A stretch of DNA of 64,000 nt from positions 1 to 64,000 of the IMG/VR virus record IMGVR_UViG_3300020186_000021, one strand, 5' to 3'. The stretch is from a virus. The stretch's first letter is position 1; each line of letters starts with the position of its first letter. The notes beneath the pieces are model-generated. The model worked only from the letters and a program-made list of their open reading frames with translations, was not told the DNA's origin and ran no database searches. The position numbers were made by a program, and so were the translations under genes. Positions 38,618 through 47,694 of this stretch are shown in pieces.

Positions 38618-38625
38618 TATTTATA
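38618..38625 (-). promoter_or_regulatory. T4-type late promoter box (TATAAATA)
   Basis: Exact minus-strand TATAAATA just past the end of the gp8-like gene, 28 bases before the ATG of the 2342-residue gene. The spacing leaves room for a short leader with TAAGAG as ribosome-binding site. No -35 hexamer. Confidence 0.7.
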
Positions 38626-40365
38626 TTAGAATTCTATAATAGCTTTTATATCTTCTATCTGGTCAGGGGCTCGCAGAACAGGTCTACGATTTTCTATGTA
38701 AATGATTTCTCCAACATTCTTTTTAATTTCTTCATTTATTACTCCCGATAAAGCAATAGTTCCTGTAGCACCACTAGTTAAACCACTAACCACTTGTCCA
38801 CCAGCAAATGAAGCATAACCTGTTATTTCATCTTGAAAGAAAGTTATTGTTCCTGTTCCAGGACCAGTAGCAACATAATCTATAACTTTAGCAGTAGCTC
38901 CACCAGTAGTGATATCTTCATCTGGAGCAAAATCGCCACCCAAACCAGGACTAACACCAGTTAGATTTAATTTCTTTGTAGCAATACGAGTATCTTCAGT
39001 CGCTAAAGAACCATCTAAGTTTCTAAGATCTCTAACTACTCCAATTTGTCTATAGTCATTAGATATAGGAAAGTCTCCAGCACCTTCTTCATATTTCAAT
39101 CTAACATTCAACATGGCAAAGAAAGCACCAAGTTCTTTTTCTATATCTGAACCATGACCACCCGGAGCAGCTATCTGCGCTCTCACTGAAGCACCAGAAC
39201 CACCAGCTCCAGTAATAGACACAGAAGCAAAAGTGTAACCAGAACCACCAGCAGTGGAAATAATTTTTGTTATTTTATATTGGTCAGGCCCAGCAAGAGT
39301 TTCAACAACTGCTTTGGCTGTAGCGCCTGTTCCGTTTCCTGAAATAGTAAGGTTTGGCGTTATTTCATATACAGAACTTCCGTCAACAGACCAAGCAACA
39401 TTTACAGTAACAATACCAAAAGTTTCATCATATGATGTAATGTTTCTTACTGTGCCTGCTCCAGTTCCAGAAACTATATGAATCTGTGCTCCAACATATG
39501 CTGAGGCCACAATAGAAAATCCAGAATCTAAAGAACCTGTGGTTCCGCTAAACCCCTGTAGTGTTCCTGAATGAACGTAAATATATCCGGAACCTTTATT
39601 ATCAATAATAAAAGTATCAATAGTACCTTCAGTGGCAGCCTGTTGAACCAACCATTGTGAACTACCATCATCTTCTGCTAGTTGAACTACAGGTATCCAT
39701 CTTTCAGTTAAAAATTTAACTACCTGGCCGGGAGTAATTGTTGTTAGATACTTCCATCTATAACCATCTGAGCCCTCAAATATAAATGGAGCAGCTAAAG
39801 GTTTTTGTGGTTTAACTGTAGATTTTGCTGAAAGATTATTACCTAAACATTTGAATAGATGATATTCATCAGTCAATACATAAAAAGATCCTGCGGTATA
39901 GCTATTAAGATTACCATCAGCAATTTCAGCAGTAGTTGGATGATTGAATAGATCTTTATCTTGATCGTCAAAGGGTTTATATACAGTTTCACCTGTAGCG
40001 TCCCAATCAAATCTAGGAACAACAAGAGAAGAATAAGTTTCAGTGACTTTCTTTAAACCTAACATAGCATCCCAAATACGATACTCTTCTGATATCGTAT
40101 CTTTAGCTAGAGGTGGAGCCAACTCATTAGTTCCGTTCAAAAGATCTGTTGGCCAAGGTCTAGCTCTACCAACAAACAAATATAAATTTCTATCTACAGC
40201 ATGAGAACCAATTTCAGTTTGAAGATCTGCAATTCTTTCTGCTTCGGTTACACCAGTAAGATTGATTGTGTTACCTATAACACTTGTTCTAGGATGACCG
40301 ACAAGATTTTCTAAGAAGTCTTTAGCGTTCTGTATTCTGAATCTATTTTTAATTATTGCGGTCAT
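38626..40365 (-). CDS. 8: Baseplate wedge protein, T4 gp8-like
   Basis: 579 residues (T4 gp8 is 334, so it is enlarged). gp8 is a dimeric wedge protein joining the baseplate arms. Family signs are LYLFVGRARPWP, FYVLTDEYHLFKCLGNN, FIFEGSDGYRWKYLTTI near residues 85-215 and YRQIGVVRDLRNLDG near residue 440. The insert around 255-400 (GFSGTTGSLDSGF, SGNGTGATAKAVV, GGSGYTFASVSITGAGGSG) is Gly-rich and of the type seen in other far-T4 wedge proteins. An exact late promoter box lies 22 bases upstream of the start. Confidence 0.88.
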   Translation of the reverse strand: MTAIIKNRFRIQNAKDFLENLVGHPRTSVIGNTINLTGVTEAERIADLQTEIGSHAVDRNLYLFVGRARPWPTDLLNGTNELAPPLAKDTISEEYRIWDAMLGLKKVTETYSSLVVPRFDWDATGETVYKPFDDQDKDLFNHPTTAEIADGNLNSYTAGSFYVLTDEYHLFKCLGNNLSAKSTVKPQKPLAAPFIFEGSDGYRWKYLTTITPGQVVKFLTERWIPVVQLAEDDGSSQWLVQQAATEGTIDTFIIDNKGSGYIYVHSGTLQGFSGTTGSLDSGFSIVASAYVGAQIHIVSGTGAGTVRNITSYDETFGIVTVNVAWSVDGSSVYEITPNLTISGNGTGATAKAVVETLAGPDQYKITKIISTAGGSGYTFASVSITGAGGSGASVRAQIAAPGGHGSDIEKELGAFFAMLNVRLKYEEGAGDFPISNDYRQIGVVRDLRNLDGSLATEDTRIATKKLNLTGVSPGLGGDFAPDEDITTGGATAKVIDYVATGPGTGTITFFQDEITGYASFAGGQVVSGLTSGATGTIALSGVINEEIKKNVGEIIYIENRRPVLRAPDQIEDIKAIIEF

Positions 40366-40386
40366 CTTAGTTTTATCCTCTAGTAA

Positions 40387-40394
40387 TATTTATA
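40387..40394 (-). promoter_or_regulatory. T4-type late promoter box (TATAAATA) for the gp8-like gene
   Basis: Minus-strand TATAAATA in the 37-base gap before ATG 40365, followed by TTACTAGAGGATAAAAC, which supplies the ribosome-binding site AGAGGA. No -35 hexamer is present. Confidence 0.7.
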
Positions 40395-40402
40395 GCACTA
40401 AT

Positions 40403-42487
40403 TTAAGTGTGTGAGATTTCAGCTATTCCAAACTTTTCTAAACTGTTAATGCTAGTTCCGTCACTGTTTCTAACAATAGGTTCAGGCATTATATTTATCT
40501 TCGTCCAAGGTTTTTCTGTCATCTCTTTTACTGTTATATCTTTAAAGTCTTTTATCTGATAATTAGCAAATTGAGATATAAAAACACCTTGAATACCCCA
40601 ATAGCCAGCATTAACACCATTCAACTCTCCAGTAATATCGGTTTTCTCAAATGGTCTATATGTGAATTTATCTCGCTCAATAGAACGGTAAGAAGGTCCA
40701 AGTTTGGCTTGATTAATACCTTCATATAGATCGTGGATTAAAATAAGCTCTGTTTGTTGTGATTTAATACGAGCATCTATAGGATCAAAATAAAATGGAT
40801 TTACTTGTCTACTATCTCTTCTTTGGAGATATTGAGAATTGAATCTAGTGTCTATTCTTTCTTTTATATGAAATAATGTACCTGGATACTCAGACTCGTG
40901 ATCGTTCAACCAGTCTTGCGCTTCGATCTGTGAAGCAAATACAGCTAATACTTTCAAATTTACATCTAGCACCACATAGTCGGTTGATAGATATTCGGTG
41001 TATGGTAAGGTTCCTAGCTCTTTTAACCACTGTATAGCAAGCTGTTCATTATCAAATACATTCAATGGTTGATTATTAATATCAAATACCACCCAAACAA
41101 ATTTAAAATGGTCGTGGATTCTAAGCATTGAAGTGCCAACCTGTCCATATCTTGAAGAAAGGTTTACACCAGCATCTATCAATTCTTGAGATCTGAATCC
41201 ACCAAACATCTCTAAACCGGCAGGATGGATCATTCGCTTTAATGCGTCTCTATATTTTTCTATAGACTCATTAACAAATACTACATAAGAAAATTGTTGG
41301 TAATACTTACCGTCTTGAATATATTTTGATGCGGATATTTGACCATCTTCATTTAAAAAGAATCCGGGATACTTAGTTTGTGCGCCGATTACTGCTTCTA
41401 ATGATGCTACTACCGTACCTCCGGGAGCAGTTACTAGTGGAGCACTTGTATATCCTGCTCCGAAAGCAGTCATCTTAACTTTCTTTATCGCACCCAAACT
41501 ACCAACAGATTGAACTACAGCAGTAGCTCCAACGCCTGGCCCACCAATCAATATAGGGTCTCCGGTTGAATACCCTTCGCCGCCGCTCACAACTTTAATT
41601 GAATCTACTATTGGATAAATTACCCCTTCAATATCAACATCCGCAGCTTTGATAACTTCATCACCTTCAAATAAACCAGATATACTCGAACGATTTAAAA
41701 ATAATTCATATACAGTTAAGAAACCTTCTTGAACGAATTGTACTTGTTCAACAAACGCCGAAGCATTATTGTTTAGTCCTCTAATTCGTCTACCGACTAA
41801 ATCAAAAGGATTACCCACAGTAGATCTGATACGCAATGTAATTGGTTGAATCCATTTACCATCAGACACTCGCAACATGTCTATTCTAGGATAATAAAAA
41901 TCAACATCTATATTAAACAATATTCTGAAAAAGAACTTATATGACTTTTCTGTTCCTTTAGCACGATAGAACTCTCTAATGTTTTTTAAAACATTTTCTT
42001 TATCAGCAACAATACCTCTTGGTATATTAGTTAAAAATTCTTTAAAGAATTGTTCTGTAAAAATATCAATACTAGTTTCAACATCTTGATATGTTTTTAA
42101 TCTTGCTATATCAAATTGAACATTTCTATAATTTTCCATCCATTCATAATATGCTTCCATGAAGTTTATGAAATGTGGATGATCTTCTCTAACAAAACTA
42201 GGAAGCTGAGAATATATTTGAGATGATATTAAAGGAACACTTGAAGTATTACTAATATTAGGAATACCAAACGTATTGTTGGCATCAGCTATACTAGAAT
42301 TTAATGTAATGTTACCAACACTATGATAACCAAAAGTTTCTTGTGAAACTATAGAAGGAGTGAATATTGTTAAATTAAGTTCGGGCGTACCAACTAATAG
42401 TGGACCAATACCAATAGGTCGAATAACCCAAGCCCAGTTTTCTTCTGAGATAATACCTAAACCAGATAAGTCAATAAACTGAGTCAT
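40403..42487 (-). CDS. Baseplate wedge protein at the gp7 position, with EAFG-like repeats at its N-terminus
   Basis: 694 residues between gp6 and gp8, the place of T4 gene 7. Residues 125-200 (EAYYEWMENYRNVQFDIARL, then NVLKNIREFYRAKGTEKSY and FFRILFNIDVDFYYPR) are typical of a conserved wedge protein of T4-like phages from water. Residues 20-80 carry degenerate copies of the repeat of the giant fibre at 1-4420 (SQETFGYH, NTFGIPN, LNLTIFTPS). The middle has Gly-rich turns (VVSGGEGYSTGDPILIGGPG) like gp8. The C-terminal 200 residues contain two similar units (VVFDINNQPLNVFDNEQLAI and VVLDVNLKVLAVFASQIEAQ). The exact name gp7 is inferred from position. Confidence 0.8.
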   Translation of the reverse strand: MTQFIDLSGLGIISEENWAWVIRPIGIGPLLVGTPELNLTIFTPSIVSQETFGYHSVGNITLNSSIADANNTFGIPNISNTSSVPLISSQIYSQLPSFVREDHPHFINFMEAYYEWMENYRNVQFDIARLKTYQDVETSIDIFTEQFFKEFLTNIPRGIVADKENVLKNIREFYRAKGTEKSYKFFFRILFNIDVDFYYPRIDMLRVSDGKWIQPITLRIRSTVGNPFDLVGRRIRGLNNNASAFVEQVQFVQEGFLTVYELFLNRSSISGLFEGDEVIKAADVDIEGVIYPIVDSIKVVSGGEGYSTGDPILIGGPGVGATAVVQSVGSLGAIKKVKMTAFGAGYTSAPLVTAPGGTVVASLEAVIGAQTKYPGFFLNEDGQISASKYIQDGKYYQQFSYVVFVNESIEKYRDALKRMIHPAGLEMFGGFRSQELIDAGVNLSSRYGQVGTSMLRIHDHFKFVWVVFDINNQPLNVFDNEQLAIQWLKELGTLPYTEYLSTDYVVLDVNLKVLAVFASQIEAQDWLNDHESEYPGTLFHIKERIDTRFNSQYLQRRDSRQVNPFYFDPIDARIKSQQTELILIHDLYEGINQAKLGPSYRSIERDKFTYRPFEKTDITGELNGVNAGYWGIQGVFISQFANYQIKDFKDITVKEMTEKPWTKINIMPEPIVRNSDGTSINSLEKFGIAEISHT

Positions 42488-42490
42488 CTA

Positions 42491-44290
42491 TTAAACCTTT
42501 TTATTCAGATCTTTAGTTGCCAGAATTATATCTTCATCTTCCATTAAAAGGATCTGGTTACGTAATGATTCAACGTCTTGTACTTTAGGTACAATAACAA
42601 AATCAACATAGTCTTTATTATCTGGAATGCTTTGAACTAAGAAGCCATCTAAAACTATTTCTCCAGTTTCATAGTTGACGGTTCCGATATTATTTTCTAT
42701 GGTAACTTTTTGATCATTTACTATGCGAAATAATGATAATACACCTTTACCATCATCCCCTGCAAATGTTGTATTACCTTTATATATGAAAGCACTACTA
42801 ACTATAGATGCTAAACCGTTAGCCGCATCACCTTTATCTATTGAGTTATTCAAGCTGATTTCAAATTTTGTTGGTACATTGAATGGAGGAAATATACGAT
42901 ATTTCATTTTAATATTAGTTAAATTTCCTTCAATAGCTATATCAGCTTCATCAATAGTTTGAACAAACTTACTATATCTAAAATCTGCGTCAAACCCATT
43001 TAATTCAGCAGATCTAAATGCTATAATAGCATCTTTAACTTTATTTTTAATATCAGCTTCAGATAAAATAGTATTACTACTCTTATATAATATTAAACTT
43101 TCTATCTGCAATCTTAGATAATCAGGCTCTACAATTTTTACTTCGATTGAAATTGGATTTCTAGGTCTAATATATGCTTCAATTAAAGCCGCTTTTTGAT
43201 CTTCAGATAATGATGTTCCAGTAAATGGCTTGAGCGACATGAATACTCTTCCATATTGTGGAGGTACATTATCTTCTCCTCCCCATACTCTGAGATATTG
43301 AATTGATGGTATATCTTTCTTTACTAATGTCTCATAATCTAATCTAGTTACTGCTCGATTTTGTGCATCATAATTTAATGGTGCCAATCTTTTAATGTTA
43401 TCAATACTTTCTTGCTCAGTAAAACCCTTGGCCGGAATAGTACAAACAATTGTTGATTGATCATAACCGCCAACTTTTTCTACAGGAACAAATTTCTTTG
43501 CGCCAACAGATAAGCTGCCAGATGAAACAATATAATCTACAATAACAATGTTGCCATCAATTAAACCTTTACCTACTACACCATCACCGAAAATAATTTC
43601 ATATTTTTTATCTGTTGCCTCTTGCAGAAAATACACTTGCGACTCAGGAGTTAATTCATTTATATCTTCGTGCAGATTATATGATCTTATTGTATTATTA
43701 GTTTCTGAATCTTGTACAGTAACTTTTAATTGAGTGGTATCTATATTACTATTAGGTATAATAAATCTCTGTTTTATGCTTAATGACGCATCAAAAGTCC
43801 ATCTATGGGTTAATCTTGTTCCCTCAATTAGTTCTAAACCTGTAGCAAGATATTTACCAGCATTAGGTTGTATTAATATAGATTGTTTTGGACTGAAGAT
43901 ATATTTCTTATTATCAACAACAGCATAAAATTTTTGAGTAGTATCTATGAATATACTTGTCGGGGATGTTGCTCCTGGACCGAAAGCTGGAAAGATTTCT
44001 AAATCAATAGTAGCAACATTTGAACGAACTGATCGTGGAGTGTAACCTAAATGTTTTGCTCTTGATACTACACTATCTCTAAGAACAGCACTATCAAGAA
44101 ACATTTCACTAGCAAGCATGTTTAGATAGAAACCGTTATAGGCAGTATTATATGCCAATAGATCTAGTAGCACCGAAATACCAGCACCATCAAAATCATA
44201 ATCTTTGAATTGATCTTGTGATTTTAAGAATGTCTTTAGATTATCTTTAATCTTAGCAAAGTCTAATTCGGTGTATTTTATTTGTGCCAT
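42491..44290 (-). CDS. 6: Baseplate wedge protein, T4 gp6-like (baseplate J family)
   Basis: 599 residues (T4 gp6 is 660). gp6 forms the wedge ring that ties the baseplate together. Typical segments are DFDGAGISVLLDLLAYNTAYNG with FYLNMLASEMFLDSA near residues 40-70, RAKHLGYTPRSVRSN, EIIFGDGVVGKGL near 230, NAQ-NRAVTRLDYETLVKK near 310 and the C-terminal VNYETGEIVLDGF. It lies four bases after gp25 and four before the gp7-position gene. Confidence 0.94.
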   Translation of the reverse strand: MAQIKYTELDFAKIKDNLKTFLKSQDQFKDYDFDGAGISVLLDLLAYNTAYNGFYLNMLASEMFLDSAVLRDSVVSRAKHLGYTPRSVRSNVATIDLEIFPAFGPGATSPTSIFIDTTQKFYAVVDNKKYIFSPKQSILIQPNAGKYLATGLELIEGTRLTHRWTFDASLSIKQRFIIPNSNIDTTQLKVTVQDSETNNTIRSYNLHEDINELTPESQVYFLQEATDKKYEIIFGDGVVGKGLIDGNIVIVDYIVSSGSLSVGAKKFVPVEKVGGYDQSTIVCTIPAKGFTEQESIDNIKRLAPLNYDAQNRAVTRLDYETLVKKDIPSIQYLRVWGGEDNVPPQYGRVFMSLKPFTGTSLSEDQKAALIEAYIRPRNPISIEVKIVEPDYLRLQIESLILYKSSNTILSEADIKNKVKDAIIAFRSAELNGFDADFRYSKFVQTIDEADIAIEGNLTNIKMKYRIFPPFNVPTKFEISLNNSIDKGDAANGLASIVSSAFIYKGNTTFAGDDGKGVLSLFRIVNDQKVTIENNIGTVNYETGEIVLDGFLVQSIPDNKDYVDFVIVPKVQDVESLRNQILLMEDEDIILATKDLNKKV

Positions 44291-44293
44291 TTT

Positions 44294-44683
44294 TTATCTT
44301 ACTCTTTCTAAGAACATATCAACAACCAATATTTCTGATATAGCGTCTACTGAAAATGTTATTGTTATATTATAACCATTTTCTTCTGTATTAACTGAGG
44401 CCAATGTAGATATTAAAGTTATTCTTTTTTCATGTTTTCTTAAAACGTCTTCAATAGCTATTTCAATACTCTTTTGTGTTAATGGATTTATAAGCTCAAA
44501 TAATAACTCTCTAACGCCTGAACCAATTTTAGGTTGAAAGACTCTTTCATATAGACCAGTTAGTATGAGATTTCTAACAGAACGTTTAACCGCATCAGCA
44601 TCTTTCAACGGTAAAAGATCTCCAGATACGGGATGAGGTATAAAGTCTAAGTCTAAATCTTTATATTTCTTAACTACAGGCAT
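44294..44683 (-). CDS. 25: Baseplate wedge protein, T4 gp25-like
   Basis: 129 residues (T4 gp25 is 132). It links baseplate wedge and sheath initiation and is conserved in all contractile injection systems. The DLDLDFIPHPVSGDLLPLKD start, AVKRSVRNLILTGLYERVFQ, PKIGSGVRELLFE and the helix LTQKSIEIAIEDVLRKHE are typical. It directly precedes gp6. A TATAAATA box lies 32 bases upstream, within the last codons of the preceding gene. Confidence 0.95.
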   Translation of the reverse strand: MPVVKKYKDLDLDFIPHPVSGDLLPLKDADAVKRSVRNLILTGLYERVFQPKIGSGVRELLFELINPLTQKSIEIAIEDVLRKHEKRITLISTLASVNTEENGYNITITFSVDAISEILVVDMFLERVR

Positions 44684-44715
44684 GAGTATATTAACCTTTT
44701 GGTATATCCAAGAGT

Positions 44716-44723
44716 TATTTATA
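44716..44723 (-). promoter_or_regulatory. T4-type late promoter box (TATAAATA) for gp25-gp6
   Basis: Minus-strand GTATAAATAAC overlapping the 3' end of the 93-residue gene. It points into gp25 and the wedge operon, with AAAAGG as a possible ribosome-binding site further on. Same box as before the sheath and gp8 genes. Confidence 0.65.
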
Positions 44724-45000
44724 CCACTTTGGCCAAGATGTTCTTAAGTGTTAATGCTGTTTGTATTATTACTTCTGAAGATGGTGTTCTCTCTGGATCA
44801 TATACATCCACCAATGCTTCATTGAATTCTTTGGAATTCAATATCTCGCCAAACCTATTTACAGCTTCTTCTAACCTTTCACTATAATCAAGAAACTCTT
44901 CTACTGCTTCTAAATGAACTACTGTTTCTCCCTTAGCGTTCTTTTCTACTATCGGCCCTGACAATTTCATATACTTAATTTTAGTTGTAGTAAAATGCAA
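44719..45000 (-). CDS. Unknown acidic protein between spike and gp25 (93 aa or 83 aa)
   Basis: 93 residues from ATG 45000, overlapping its upstream neighbour by 20 bases. ATG 44970 (MKLSGPIVEKN, 83 residues) avoids the overlap and may be the true start; neither has a strong ribosome-binding site. Acidic and helical (HLEAVEEFLDYSERLEEAVN, then ALTLKNILAKVV). No family recognised. Genes of this place in relatives often encode baseplate accessory proteins, so a structural or assembly role is possible. Confidence 0.65.
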   Translation of the reverse strand: MHFTTTKIKYMKLSGPIVEKNAKGETVVHLEAVEEFLDYSERLEEAVNRFGEILNSKEFNEALVDVYDPERTPSSEVIIQTALTLKNILAKVV

Positions 45001-45280
45001 GTAACCACATTATTACTATACTAGTATATAGGCCCGATAAAAATAATATAATATTAGTGGCTTTAGCTTTCCACAGTAAACCAATACAAAGAATAGCAAA
45101 CATCTTAACTAAAATTAGTCCCGGAATCACACCAAGCTCCACCATAACATATTTAACTAGCGGATTACCCTCTGCGCCTATTCCAAATGTATTGACACCA
45201 AAACCTGTTAGAGTAGCATCAGCCACTTGAAGTGTAATTAAGAAGACCGCAAGTTTACTAGAAAGCTTCATGTCTAACAT
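44981..45280 (-). CDS. DUF5658-like small membrane protein (99 aa)
   Basis: 99 residues with three probable membrane segments (about 8-25, 50-70 and 75-95: KLAVFLITLQVADATLTGFG, PGLILVKMFAILCIGLLW, NIILFLSGLYTSIVIMWLLA). The pattern DATLTGFGV then GAEGNPLVKYVM followed by a Lys in the second helix resembles the DUF5658 family. The start may be ATG 45280 or 45271. It overlaps the end of the spike gene by 23 bases. A membrane protein inside a baseplate operon is unusual; an envelope or lysis-timing role is only a guess. Confidence 0.7.
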   Translation of the reverse strand: MLDMKLSSKLAVFLITLQVADATLTGFGVNTFGIGAEGNPLVKYVMVELGVIPGLILVKMFAILCIGLLWKAKATNIILFLSGLYTSIVIMWLLAFYYN

Positions 45281-47180
45281 CCGCTGAAAGTATTAATTGA
45301 TGATATGAACCGATACGTAAAAACATCTGTGTTGGATATTCAGCTCCTGGTTTACTCCAACGGTAATGATCTCTACCTCCGTTGCCATTACCTTTATAAA
45401 CACCAGCTTCAAGTATTCGTGTTCCTGGTGTATGTACTGGCCTTGTAACTTCCCATTCTACTATTCTACCATCTTTGTGTTTATATTTGATAGTTACTGT
45501 CTCTAGTGCTCCAGTAGGAAGTGCTTCTACTAAGAAATGAGGAACACCCAAAGTCAAACTTAAAGTAACTGCATTACCATCACTATCTGATATTGGTTTC
45601 CATAAATCTCCTGTGTGTTCTTCCCAAACAAAACCTTCTTTTGGTGTAAATGGTTCTGCCACCAGATTATCTTTATTATCAGCAGTGTTAATATGAGTAC
45701 AAGGTAGTGGTATTGCAGGCAGAGGAGGTCCTATAGGAGAACTTCCAGCCGTCATAGCAAATTTAACATTAGCTTCAACAACAGGAGTTACCATATGAAT
45801 TTGTGGAGCGGTTGTATGTATACCACCACCAGCAGTTAAACATATATCTCCGCCAGCGTCTAATAAAATATTGCCGACGACTTTTGTTTCTAAATTACCT
45901 TCAACGGCAAGAAACACGTTACCCTTTACTAATACTCTAACATCACCCTCAATAACAGTATATGAATTCTTCTTTATTCTATTATTAGAATCACCTTTAA
46001 CAATAGTATTATGGTTGCCACCAGCATCTTGATTCATGTCGCCGCCGGATTTTAGATTCATCTCTGCGCCAGCATTGATTCTAAAGGCTTGGGCAGCACT
46101 AAAATTAGCAAAACTCTTTGTTGCAAAATTATGTTCTTCTACTACAAAATGAAAGCCTTTTTTTACTACTTTGTTTACTTGCGTACCGTCAGGATGTATT
46201 TCATTGAATGTTCCAGATCTATGATACGAATGTAATCTTTCTGCGCCAGGAGTATCATCTATTTCTTGATAATGGCCAGCTTCACTTTCATATACGTGAT
46301 TAAAAGGATACTTGGCTGCGTATGGTGTTTCTGGTTCACCAAACGCTTCTGCTTCTGCTCCCTGATCACTACCTACACCCAATGCTTCATGAGCGGCAGC
46401 ATCACCAGTTTGAAGATCACCTTTCTTTTTTGCAACTATAGTTTCTTCAATCTTTTCGTTTCTTGATATTCTTGGTGTAGTAGGTTCATTTAAAAATGGC
46501 TCTAATGGATACCTACTCATCGGATAAGATATGGTAGTAACTTCTCCACCAGAAAAAATATCGTCGCTGCCTGCTCCCGTTCCGGGAATACCATCACCAT
46601 CAGGATCACTTATTTGAAGTGCGTCAACGGCATCATATTTTCCATCACGATTTACGTCCCACTTATATAATGCTGGATCATAGTCTTGCGTTAATTCACC
46701 AAACGCAACGTTTTCTCCAGGCAACTTATTCGGGTCATCAAATCTACCTAACCCAACTACAGCTTCTCCCTCTTCACCTTCTTCAGCTTCAATAATAGGA
46801 GAAAACTCAGGAGGTCTTGGTTGTAGAGTGCTTAATAATTCTTCTTCTGGAGTTGGATCGTGATATCCTTTTTCGGGGTCTGCTTTATCTTCGGGAATTC
46901 CTGGAGTGAAACCACACACAATTGGTTGTTGTGCTTCAGAACCGTCCATGAAGAAACCCCACGTCCAATCACCCTCGCGCAACCCTACAGGACTTCTTCC
47001 GTTATCAATAGGTAGACTTGGTAGAGCCCAAGGAAGTGCCTCAGTCGGCATCTGTGTTTTATCTTGAGTGTGCCAGCCGAATATTCTGATTTTACAACGG
47101 CCAAGAAACAATGGGTCTTTGCGGTCTTCGACAACGCCTTTCCACCATATCATTTCTTTTCCGAACCAATTACTTTCCAT
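45258..47180 (-). CDS. 5: Baseplate central spike, gp5-like OB-fold plus beta-helix, no lysozyme domain
   Basis: 640 residues. Residues 8-95 form the gp5-type OB fold (WWKGVVEDRKDPLFLGRCKI, then RIFGWHTQDK and GWTWGFF-like strands). Residues 360-460 are an intertwined beta-helix needle (AGAEMNLKSGGDMNQDAG, IEGDVRVLVKGNVFLAVEGN, GDICLTAGGG) as in gp5 and VgrG. No T4 lysozyme domain is present between them; instead there is an acidic linker with a calcium-loop-like DVNRDGKYDAVD at 175-186 and DPDGDGIPG at 192-200. The last 140 residues form an extra beta domain. The trimeric spike pierces the outer membrane on contraction. Confidence 0.88.
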   Translation of the reverse strand: MESNWFGKEMIWWKGVVEDRKDPLFLGRCKIRIFGWHTQDKTQMPTEALPWALPSLPIDNGRSPVGLREGDWTWGFFMDGSEAQQPIVCGFTPGIPEDKADPEKGYHDPTPEEELLSTLQPRPPEFSPIIEAEEGEEGEAVVGLGRFDDPNKLPGENVAFGELTQDYDPALYKWDVNRDGKYDAVDALQISDPDGDGIPGTGAGSDDIFSGGEVTTISYPMSRYPLEPFLNEPTTPRISRNEKIEETIVAKKKGDLQTGDAAAHEALGVGSDQGAEAEAFGEPETPYAAKYPFNHVYESEAGHYQEIDDTPGAERLHSYHRSGTFNEIHPDGTQVNKVVKKGFHFVVEEHNFATKSFANFSAAQAFRINAGAEMNLKSGGDMNQDAGGNHNTIVKGDSNNRIKKNSYTVIEGDVRVLVKGNVFLAVEGNLETKVVGNILLDAGGDICLTAGGGIHTTAPQIHMVTPVVEANVKFAMTAGSSPIGPPLPAIPLPCTHINTADNKDNLVAEPFTPKEGFVWEEHTGDLWKPISDSDGNAVTLSLTLGVPHFLVEALPTGALETVTIKYKHKDGRIVEWEVTRPVHTPGTRILEAGVYKGNGNGGRDHYRWSKPGAEYPTQMFLRIGSYHQLILSADVRHEAF

Positions 47181-47240
47181 AAATCTCTACATATGTTTTA
47201 TCAATCATAGAGATATTTAGTTCAGTTTTAGAAACCTATA

Positions 47241-47396
47241 TTACCTTACGATGATATAATAAATGACGTAGAACCAGCCAAACAGTCCATGAACTATAGC
47301 CCAAATTAAAGACTTATGAAGACTCCATGAAATAATCATTGCTAGTGCTTCACCTACACCACATTTAAAAACAACTTTCACTTCGTCTTCTGACAC
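47241..47396 (-). CDS. Tiny membrane protein (51 aa, GTG start)
   Basis: 51 residues from GTG 47396, with GAGG six bases upstream. An in-frame ATG at 47408 overlapping the previous stop would add four residues. The C-terminal half is hydrophobic (ALAMIISWSLHKSLIWAIVH, then GLFGWFYVIYYII), a pattern seen in small membrane proteins of many phages. Function unknown. It ends about 60 bases before the spike gene. Confidence 0.6.
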   Translation of the reverse strand: MSEDEVKVVFKCGVGEALAMIISWSLHKSLIWAIVHGLFGWFYVIYYIIVR

Positions 47397-47397
47397 T

Positions 47398-47682
47398 CTA
47401 AACCTCATGCCCGTTATGCTCTATGATTGTATCTACCACTTCTGTCCACTCTCTATAAAGATCTCGTTTAAGTTTAGCTCTCTTAGCAGCTTCTAAAATT
47501 TTAGTTTCTTTCTTGTTTCTGAATAATGATATAATCATCTCTTCATCTAATGAGAAACCTACTCCACGCTCAAGAATATTACCAACTGCTCGACTATTGA
47601 GATTCAATTGATAATGGAGATCTTCCCAATCAGGATAAACTTCTTTACACTTAGCAACAAACGATTCAGGGTATTTAAACAT
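47398..47682 (-). CDS. Unknown protein (94 aa)
   Basis: 94 residues, mixed charge and probably helical (YPESFVAKCKEVYPDWEDLH, ILERGVGFSLDEEMIISLF, KRAKLKRDLYREWTEVVDTI). Follows the 230-residue gene after 12 bases and overlaps the tiny membrane gene start region. No recognised motif. Confidence 0.65.
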   Translation of the reverse strand: MFKYPESFVAKCKEVYPDWEDLHYQLNLNSRAVGNILERGVGFSLDEEMIISLFRNKKETKILEAAKRAKLKRDLYREWTEVVDTIIEHNGHEV

Positions 47683-47694
47683 AATATATTTCCT

